This document shows, one piece after another, positions 1 through 7,000 of a DNA stretch of 64,000 nt (its first letter is position 1; every line of letters begins with the position of its first letter). The notes beneath the pieces were generated by a model. That model was not told where the DNA came from. It saw only the letters and a list, made by a program, of their open reading frames with translations, and ran no database searches. The DNA is taken from positions 62,001 through 126,000 of the forward strand of contig NZ_NBOC01000007.1 of assembly GCF_002104455.1 (NCBI RefSeq), written 5' to 3'. The translations under genes and the position numbers were made by a program. This DNA is from Colwellia chukchiensis (lineage in GTDB: Bacteria > Pseudomonadota > Gammaproteobacteria > Enterobacterales > Alteromonadaceae).

Positions 1-672
1 ATCCATGCTATTTAAATGTTTTGCTATTTCAAAAACGCCTAAAGGTTTGCCATTTAACCCTTGCTCTGAAAGGTCAAAAATTTTTCTTACTATTTCAGCT
101 TCCTCTTTGTTAATTATTAGCTGTTTCTTCTCAATTAAAGAACCGGGAATGGTTACAGGAACTGACGAATAGCCATAAGGAACAACTCCACCAGTGAAAT
201 AACCTTTCTCTGCTGTATCGTTTAGCCTATCCTGAACTACCTTTGAATTATTACGACTTTGAAGCTCATTTACCATGTCGATTACAGTTTGCGAGATGAA
301 AGCGGTATCTTCATCATTAGGCATTGGCTCTGTCACGGAAATTAAAGGTATTTCACGATCTGTCAAAAATGATTTAAAGCTCGCAGTGTTTGAAGCTCTT
401 CTAGTAAATCTGGAATATGAATATACGACCATAGCGTTAGGGCAAACTGCGCCTTCATTAATGTCATTTTTTATCTGCTCCAAAATTGTCCGCTTCCCAC
501 GAAATGCACTATTTCCCGGTTCATGGTAAAACTTTTCTATTTCAAAGCCTTTTTCTTCTGCCCACTTTAAAATACTTTTTTCTTGTCCATCAATGGAATC
601 ATTTGTTGTTGCTTGCATCTCTGTTGATACACGAATTAATGCTATTGCCTTATACTGAATTTTACGTTTCAT
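1..672 (-). CDS. Serine site-specific recombinase, 3' end beyond window
   Basis: The frame is open from the ATG at 672 down to base 1, so the gene is cut by the window edge; about 224 residues are visible. The N-terminus carries the resolvase/invertase catalytic motif: residues 10-16 read ALIRVST, giving Arg and the nucleophilic Ser. Further on, SYSRFTRR supplies the two paired arginines of the active site. A 'recombinase' DNA-binding domain begins around KGYFTGG. Family knowledge: these enzymes cut and rejoin DNA through a 5'-phosphoserine link for integration, excision or inversion. The start lies 3 bases past the stop of the upstream paralogue, with AAGGA about 9 bases before the ATG, so the two are co-transcribed. 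This copy keeps the serine and is probably the active partner. Confidence 0.85.
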   Translation of the reverse strand, partial: MKRKIQYKAIALIRVSTEMQATTNDSIDGQEKSILKWAEEKGFEIEKFYHEPGNSAFRGKRTILEQIKNDINEGAVCPNAMVVYSYSRFTRRASNTASFKSFLTDREIPLISVTEPMPNDEDTAFISQTVIDMVNELQSRNNSKVVQDRLNDTAEKGYFTGGVVPYGYSSVPVTIPGSLIEKKQLIINKEEAEIVRKIFDLSEQGLNGKPLGVFEIAKHLNSMD

Positions 673-675
673 CGC

Positions 676-1539
676 TTATTCCTTAGACGTCATGGTTTTG
701 CCAAGAATTAATTGAGCTTTATCAAACACATTACTGCTAACGATACTTGGAGCATTAACAATTATAGGCGCATCTGATTTATATCTAGATGTTCGGTGTT
801 TGCCGTATAAATAGAAGCCTTTATAGATTGTGTTTTTGATTATTCTTGCAACATACTTGTAATCCCAAACCTTTCCTCGTCTGCTTAAGCCTAAAGTATT
901 TAGCTCACTTGCTATTGATGCCAGAGTGCGGGATTCATCGTTTACTGGGGATATGGCTAGTGAGAATATTTTTTTTACTATTGCACTTTCGATAGGGTTA
1001 ATTACTAATTTTTTACGGTGAGTTCCTTTGGTTTTATAACCAAAGGGGATACGTCCTCCGGTAAAATAGCCTTTCTTTGCTGTGTCGTTTAGTCTATGCT
1101 GAATTGCCTTTGAACTTTTGTGACTATGAAGCTCATTTACCATGTCAATTATGGTTCGAGATATGAAAGTAGTATCTTCATCTTCCGACATCGGCTCTGT
1201 TACAGATATCAAAGATATGTCATGAGCAGTCAAAAATGATTTGAAGCTAGCTGCTTTCTCAGCGTTTCTTGTAAATCTAGAGTATGAATATACAACCATA
1301 GCGTCAGGGCTTACTACACCCTCAATAATATCTTTTTTTATAAGCTTTAAAATTGGGCGCTTACCATTAAATGCACCAACTCCCTTTTCGTGGTAAAACT
1401 TTTCAATCGTACAGCCATTTTCGTCCGCCCACTTTAGAATGCTTTTCTTTTGTCCTTCAATAGAGCCATTTGTTGTTGCTGGCACCTCTGTTGCTGCGCG
1501 AGTCAACGCTATTGCTTTTTGTAATTTTTTAGTCTTCAT
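676..1539 (-). CDS. Serine recombinase paralogue lacking the catalytic serine
   Basis: This 287-residue protein aligns along its whole N-terminal half with the recombinase at 1-672, sharing FTRNAEKAASFKSFLTAHD-type text and the KGYFTGG...PFGY stretch. The catalytic motif is changed: residues 11-17 read LTRAATE where the paralogue has LIRVSTE, so the nucleophilic Ser is Ala. The arginine just before it and both arginines of SYSRFTR remain. The protein ends soon after the recombinase domain, without a zinc-ribbon or coiled-coil tail. Its start overlaps the upstream small gene by 11 bases. Inference: it binds DNA and its partner but cannot cleave, acting as a structural or regulatory subunit. 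A decaying duplicate is the alternative, although the full-length intact frame argues against simple decay. Confidence 0.85.
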   Translation of the reverse strand: MKTKKLQKAIALTRAATEVPATTNGSIEGQKKSILKWADENGCTIEKFYHEKGVGAFNGKRPILKLIKKDIIEGVVSPDAMVVYSYSRFTRNAEKAASFKSFLTAHDISLISVTEPMSEDEDTTFISRTIIDMVNELHSHKSSKAIQHRLNDTAKKGYFTGGRIPFGYKTKGTHRKKLVINPIESAIVKKIFSLAISPVNDESRTLASIASELNTLGLSRRGKVWDYKYVARIIKNTIYKGFYLYGKHRTSRYKSDAPIIVNAPSIVSSNVFDKAQLILGKTMTSKE

Positions 1540-1732
1540 TTTTAGCTCCTTTTTTTATTAGTTCATTAGAAGCGTCATCGATAATTTCAGGTAAATTTTG
1601 AATCACGGTACGTTTAACTTCAGTCTTAAATCGAGGATTGACGTACTTAAGGTAGTAGTATTTCAAATATCGTGAACTAGGACTTTTTGCACTTTTGAGT
1701 GATTTGATTGAAAAGAAGTTGTTAGTCATCAT
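1529..1732 (-). CDS. Small basic protein, first gene of the recombinase operon
   Basis: A 67-codon frame rich in Lys, Ser and Tyr (SPSSRYLKYYYLKY near residues 17-30). I do not recognise a family. An AGGAG Shine-Dalgarno lies upstream; its spacing is 3 bases to the ATG at 1732 and 6 bases to the ATG at 1729, so the second ATG is the more likely start. Its end overlaps the start of the serine-less recombinase, which suggests translational coupling. By position and charge it could be a recombination accessory (directionality) factor, but that is only inference. Confidence 0.6.
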   Translation of the reverse strand: MMTNNFFSIKSLKSAKSPSSRYLKYYYLKYVNPRFKTEVKRTVIQNLPEIIDDASNELIKKGAKNED

Positions 1733-1739
1733 AATCTCC

Positions 1740-2253
1740 TTTTAGCGTTTAGTTACGAATGTGATAACTAAATTAGAGTAAAATCTAAAAAATCAAAAAA
1801 GTAAAGAACGTGATCGTTTCGTCTGAGAGTGTGTTATTTTTATATTTATTAATTGGTTAGGTGGGTGTGGCGTGGTGTGTAAACTTAATAAACTGACAGG
1901 TTTCAACTAGTTGAATTGTATTATTACTGGCATTTTAATAAACCATAAAATAATGTGGTTAACTATATTTTTACACTTTTGAGAATGTTTTCTTTTATAT
2001 GCAGAAATTTTAAGTTGAACTTATTATAAAAAAGGCTATCCGCCTGTAATAAAAAGATATTTTAAGGTTTATTAATTGTGGTGACATTGCTTTTTCTTTT
2101 GTGTTCAACAACTTAAGATTTAATGTTTTTAGTTAAAAGTGTGTTTTGTCTTGAAAAAGCAAGTAAAAGCCATGAAAATACATGTTATCTCATTTGACAT
2201 AATTACAATTGTCCACTAGTAATTTAAGAAGTACTTAATTTGGAGACACACCA
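1740..2253. other. AT-rich intergenic region upstream of recombinase operon
   Basis: About 510 bases without a credible gene, very AT-rich, between the leftward recombinase operon and the rightward gene at 2254. It must hold promoters for both. It is a plausible place for a recombinase recognition site, but I see no convincing inverted repeat or crossover core by eye. Confidence 0.5.
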
Positions 2254-2556
2254 ATGGGAACATCAAATTACTTAACACCAAATGAAGAAAAATTTGAGTA
2301 TTGGCTTAAGGACAATATGCCTTATCTCGCAAAATTATGGGACTTTACAGAGTCTAGATATGAAAAAGAGCTGGTTGATAACTTTCTTAGTGTTTGCTCT
2401 TCAAGTGAAGCCGTAATGTGTTGTTTTGCTATTCAAATTTGGACTGGAGGTGGAAATACTGAATATGAATTCAACTTATTTAGAGCAATGCGCACTATCG
2501 GTGATAAAGAAATAGATATTATTCATGAGTGGGTTGCAAACCCTTGGTACTGTTAA
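2254..2556 (+). CDS. Hypothetical protein, 100 aa
   Basis: A 100-residue acidic frame starting 9 bases after a GGAG ribosome-binding site (TTGGAGACACACCAATG). The protein is rich in Glu and aromatic residues, with WLKDNMPYLAKLWDF near residues 17-31 and a central SVCSSSEAVMCCFAIQIW stretch with three cysteines. No family is recognised and there is no signal peptide or clear membrane segment. It stands alone between the recombinase operon and the LysR gene and shares their low GC content, so it is probably island cargo. Confidence 0.6.
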   Translation: MGTSNYLTPNEEKFEYWLKDNMPYLAKLWDFTESRYEKELVDNFLSVCSSSEAVMCCFAIQIWTGGGNTEYEFNLFRAMRTIGDKEIDIIHEWVANPWYC

Positions 2557-2673
2557 TTGTAAATAGGTCTTAATTCGATCTGCCAGATTCGATTAACAGA
2601 ACTCAATCAAATCTGACAGTCGCAATTGTGCCAGTAACGGACATAAGCTTCTATTATTATACGTCTTTTTTCA

Positions 2674-3576
2674 CTATTTATGTTCAAGGGTATAGGTTTC
2701 ACGAAGTAACATTTCATAAAAAGTCTTAGCTGCGAGTCCTGTTTTACTCCGTTTAGGTAAAGTAATATGTAACGGTACTTGGTATTTTTCGTTTTGCTCT
2801 ATCTTGATTATTTTCAGCTTCTCGCTATTTCTTTTCCTTATTATATGTTCAGGCAGACGACAGAATCCTAATCCTTGTTCAGTGGCTCTAAATGCATGGT
2901 CAAAGTTATCTACAGTAATTCTTTGATTTGCTTTTAACCAGCCTACGTTTTTTCCCTCGACAGTAGATGAAACGCTACCTAAATCTCGGATAACGACTTG
3001 ACTGTGAATTGCCAAATCTTGAATACATACATAGTCCTGAGCGGCAAGCGGGTGGGTGATTGATACTACAGGAATCATTGTGGTAAGAGAGAACACCTGT
3101 GCGGGATAATTCGTCACTGGCAAAGTAATAATAGCTATGTCAGCCTCCTCATTAGTAACCATTTCAGAGGTTTTCGACAGCGATGTTTCGACAATCTGAA
3201 TAGATGTAGTTGTGTTAACTTTTAGAAACTCTTTCATTGGCTTGTAAAGTAACGTAGGGTCACATAAATGATCCATAGCTACGGTTATTTCTGATTCGAC
3301 ACCAACGGACAGTTGTTGGCTCATATCCTCTAAATCTCTAGCTTGTTCTACCATGCTTTCAGCCCTTCTGAGTAAGGACTTAGCGTGTTTGGTAAGTATT
3401 GCTCTACGTCCACTTATCTCCAGCAGCTTTATGCCTAATTGAGCCTCTAGCTTTTTTATTGAGTAGATTAAAGTAGTGTGGCTTTTATTCAGTGATGCAG
3501 CGGCTGCTTGGATGCTGCCAGATTTATCTACTTCTTGTAGTGTAATCCATTGCTCCAGCGTACTTTTCAATCTCAA
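2674..3576 (-). CDS. LysR-type transcriptional regulator
   Basis: 300 residues, the usual length. An N-terminal winged helix-turn-helix covers residues 1-65 (GSIQAAAASLNKSHTTL recognition region), followed by a linker helix and a periplasmic-binding-like effector domain. The later part (GWLKANQRITVDN, GLGFCRLPEHII) matches the sister regulator at 16205-17113 (GWLDANQRWTVS, GLGFAWLPMNLI), so the two belong to one subfamily. It is divergent from the YdhR-like gene at 3707, with a 130-base shared control region, the usual arrangement for LysR control of a neighbour. Its effector cannot be read from the sequence. Confidence 0.92.
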   Translation of the reverse strand: MRLKSTLEQWITLQEVDKSGSIQAAAASLNKSHTTLIYSIKKLEAQLGIKLLEISGRRAILTKHAKSLLRRAESMVEQARDLEDMSQQLSVGVESEITVAMDHLCDPTLLYKPMKEFLKVNTTTSIQIVETSLSKTSEMVTNEEADIAIITLPVTNYPAQVFSLTTMIPVVSITHPLAAQDYVCIQDLAIHSQVVIRDLGSVSSTVEGKNVGWLKANQRITVDNFDHAFRATEQGLGFCRLPEHIIRKRNSEKLKIIKIEQNEKYQVPLHITLPKRSKTGLAAKTFYEMLLRETYTLEHK

Positions 3577-3706
3577 TGCTTTATTACCTGTCAGTTTTTT
3601 CTACAGTTATTGGCAATATTATGAACTTTATTGTGTGAATTTTGTAGTGAATAATAAGTTTAATGCATAACACAGCGCTTAAAGCGTTATATTTGGAGAC
3701 TACACG

Positions 3707-4024
3707 ATGAAACTATTACAAGTTGATTTTGAATATCAAGGTGCTTTGGGGGATGAAATGTCGAAAGCACTTGTTGGCCTAGCAGAGTCAATTAATCAGG
3801 AGGAGGGCTTAATTTGGAAAATCTGGACTGAAAATGAATCAGATAAGCTTGGGGGAGGCATTTACCTCTTTGAAGATGAGGTCAGTGCGAAGTCATATCT
3901 AGAAATGCATACAGCTCGGCTAAAGGGCATGGGAGTACCTAACGTTAGGGGATTAGTCTTTGACATAAACATACCATTGACCCAAATTAATAAAGGTCCA
4001 GTATTTAAAGGAGGAACCGTATGA
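3707..4024 (+). CDS. YdhR-like putative monooxygenase / ABM-fold protein
   Basis: 105 residues with the YdhR-family pattern: a short N-terminal strand (LLQVDFEY), a Glu-rich central helix, the EEGLIWKIWTENES strand, GGIYLFEDEVSAKSYLEMH, and a C-terminal VRGLVFDINIPLT strand. Family members are small dimeric alpha/beta-barrel proteins of uncertain, monooxygenase-like function. TTGGAGACTACACGATG gives a good ribosome site. The divergent LysR at 2674 probably controls it. Its end overlaps by 4 bases a start codon at 4021 that no longer leads into a sensible protein. Confidence 0.75.
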   Translation: MKLLQVDFEYQGALGDEMSKALVGLAESINQEEGLIWKIWTENESDKLGGGIYLFEDEVSAKSYLEMHTARLKGMGVPNVRGLVFDINIPLTQINKGPVFKGGTV

Positions 4025-4053
4025 ATAATAGAGCGTTTTTAATATTACATGGC
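4021..4053 (+). pseudogene. Orphan gene start, cut off after about ten codons
   Basis: An AGGAGG Shine-Dalgarno lies 6 bases before the ATG at 4021, which overlaps the stop of the YdhR-like gene (ATGA-type coupling). The frame begins MNNRAFLILHG, a plausible enzyme N-terminus, then runs into text that is out of frame with the helicase gene. The helicase frame is closed by a TAA at 4040-4042. I infer that a downstream partner of the YdhR-like gene was interrupted here and that the helicase segment was joined about base 4050. Confidence 0.5.
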
Positions 4054-7000
4054 AGTATCAGAGCAATTAAAACAGGCTGGGCACGGTTCTTCTTTAGATG
4101 GTTATCAATCTCAAACCCGCGAAAGACCTTACTTGATGGCTGCCGCAATTTGGAATGTTATCTCAGCTTCCAATGTTTCTTATGTAACACCTCCGTCAAG
4201 TTTTGCTTATTCGGGGCAAAGAATTCGATTACCTGACGAAATTAAATCAACAGGAATTGCAGCGTGTTTAGATTTATCTCTATTGTTTTCTGCTTGTTTG
4301 GAGCATGTAGGTCTGAATTCTATTATTGCGTTAACACAAGGGCATGCTTGCTGTGGTTTATGGTTGATTGATGAGTGTTTCCCATTACTAACGAATGACG
4401 ATCCGATGGATATAAGGAAGCGTATCGCCTCAAAAGATATAGTACTTTTTGAAACAACCTTAGCAACTTCTGATAGCCCCATTACGTTTGGTCAAGCTTC
4501 CGAGCACGCAGAACAACTAATAGCAGAAGACAGTGAAGACGAATTTGTATACATAATAGATCTTAAACAAGCCAGAAAAAGGCAAATAAAGCCTATACCG
4601 ACAATAGCTGAGCAACAAAACAATGTTGCAAATGTTGAAGATAACAAACCATTAGAGCTTCCTATTGCACCAACATTACCACCAGTTCGTCCAGAAGAAC
4701 TACCAATAGATGACACACCAGAAGGAAGAGTCCAGCAGTGGCAGAGAAAACTTCTCGATTTAACTAAAAGAAATCGATTGTTAAATTTATCTGCAAATGC
4801 TGTATCAGTAAAAATTTACTGTCCTGATTTAGGTGCCCTTGAAGATGAACTGGCTTCAGGTCAGACGTTTAAGTTTACTACTCCTGAAGAGTCACCGTTA
4901 TCAGAAGGAAATAGAGATAAAGAGATTTTTAAGTTTAAAGTTGGTGATGATTTACAAAAAGAATTCGCACTAGAGCAGCTTCACAGTAAAATATTAATTG
5001 CTAATGACTCGCCTAAAAAGCTTGAGAGAAGTCTTCTAACCTTATTTCGAAAATCTAAAAATGATTTGGAAGAAGGTGGGTCCAATACACTGTTTTTAGC
5101 TATAGGTATGCTTAAATGGAAGGAAACACCTGATAGTGAGAGAACATACCAAGCTCCATTAATTCTATTACCTGCTCAACTTATTAGAGCCAGTGCCAGA
5201 TCTAAAATCAAAATTAAGCAGCTTGAAGGTGAAGAACCCATTTTTAATTCAACTTTGATTGAGTTTTTACAAAATGACTTCGAAATTGATTTGTCTCTAT
5301 TCAAAGAGCACTTGCCAACAGATGACAGTGGTGTCGATGTTGAAAGAATTTGGGCTACTGTTAGGGATAAAGTTAAAGATGTTCAAGGATTTGAAGTAAA
5401 AGAAGAGCTTGTTCTTAGTACTTTTTCTTTCGCCAAATATTTAATGTGGAAAGACTTAAAAGACAGAGTTGATGTTTTAAAAACAAACCCTTTTGTTGAG
5501 CATTTAATTGAAACACCGCAAAAATCGTATCAGCAGGAAAGTCACTTTTATGAGCAAAGTGATATTGATGATAAGTTCAAACCATCAGAAGCATTTATTC
5601 CTTTAAATGCAGATAGCTCACAAATGGTTGCAATAGCTGCTTCTGAGAAATCGCAAGATTTTGTTCTAGAAGGGCCTCCGGGAACAGGCAAGTCTGAAAC
5701 CATCGCCAACATTATTAGCCATAACTTAGCTAAAGGTCGTAAAGTGTTATTTGTAGCTGAAAAAATGGCTGCGCTAAATGTAGTTTATAGCCGATTACAA
5801 AAAATTGGTTTATCCCACTTGTGTTTGGAATTACATAGTAATAAAGCGAACAAAAAAGCTATCCTCGATCAATTAAAGAAAGCTTGGACAACAAGAGAAA
5901 GTGCTACTAGCTCTGAATGGAAGAACAACGCAGAAAAACTTTACGAATTAAAGCAGCACCTAAATTTATATGTTAGCGAACTGCATAAGGAGTCAAGACT
6001 AGGAATTTCTCCTAGACAGGCTATTGCTAGAGCTAGTAAATACCAAGACACAACAAGGTTTAAATTGGACTGGCCTTTATCTTTAGATACTGCACCTGTA
6101 TTAAGTAAGTCTGATGTTGAAGCAACTTTAGAATTAGCAAAAAGAGTAGGTCTTAACTTTGCTGATGTCGAACATATTGATAGAGCAAGCCTTGAGGTAT
6201 TAAAGCAAGATTCATGGTCTAATAGTTGGCAAAGTGACTTCTTATCAACATGTAATAAGTTAAGTAAAGATTTAGAGGCAATTAAACTCGACTATTCAAA
6301 ACTTGAAGAAGTATTAGGCTTAACTGAGTTGGAAGAAAACAATTCCACACTTGAAGAGCTAGGGGCTTTAGCCAACTTGCTTATTGAGCAAGCTAGTAAC
6401 CTTACTAGTTTTATTTTTACTTCAGAGGCAAAAGATAAATTGGAGCTACTTGAAAAACTATGTGGCTCTAAACAACAGCTTGAAAATCAAATTTCCAAAT
6501 GCAATTTATCCTTCAAGATAGAAGATGTACGCCAACTTCCTATTAAGCGTTGGATTGAAGAACTAAAAATCGCAGAGTCCAAAATATGGCCCTTAAAGTG
6601 GTTTGCTGTTCGAAAATTGAATAAGTCAGTAGTTGGTAATGGTGTTACTGGTGATGTGTCTGTAGGTGAATTGGAAGAATTAGATCAAGTAAGATCTATT
6701 GCACAAGATATCTCCAAAATCAGCGGTACTTTTGAAAAAGACAAGATTTGGAAAGGTTGGGATACTTCACAAAGTGAACTTCAAAGCCATCTAGAATATT
6801 CAAAAAATGTATATCTACAAACACGTAAAGTAGCTGGCAGGTTAGAAAATCCAGTCGATTTTATTGCTAAATTAAGGCAAATGATTGTAGAAAATCATGA
6901 GTTTTTTGCTTCCTCTAATTTATATGGGGCTTGTGAAAAGTTCATTAAAACATTGCCTAATTATAAGAATTCTATTAGTGAATTTTTAACTTTAGGCGGG

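Noticed and set aside
676-1539. Reading the serine-less recombinase as a sequencing error
   Set aside because: Two neighbouring residues differ (VS to AA) and the rest of the frame is intact, so one base-call error cannot explain it.
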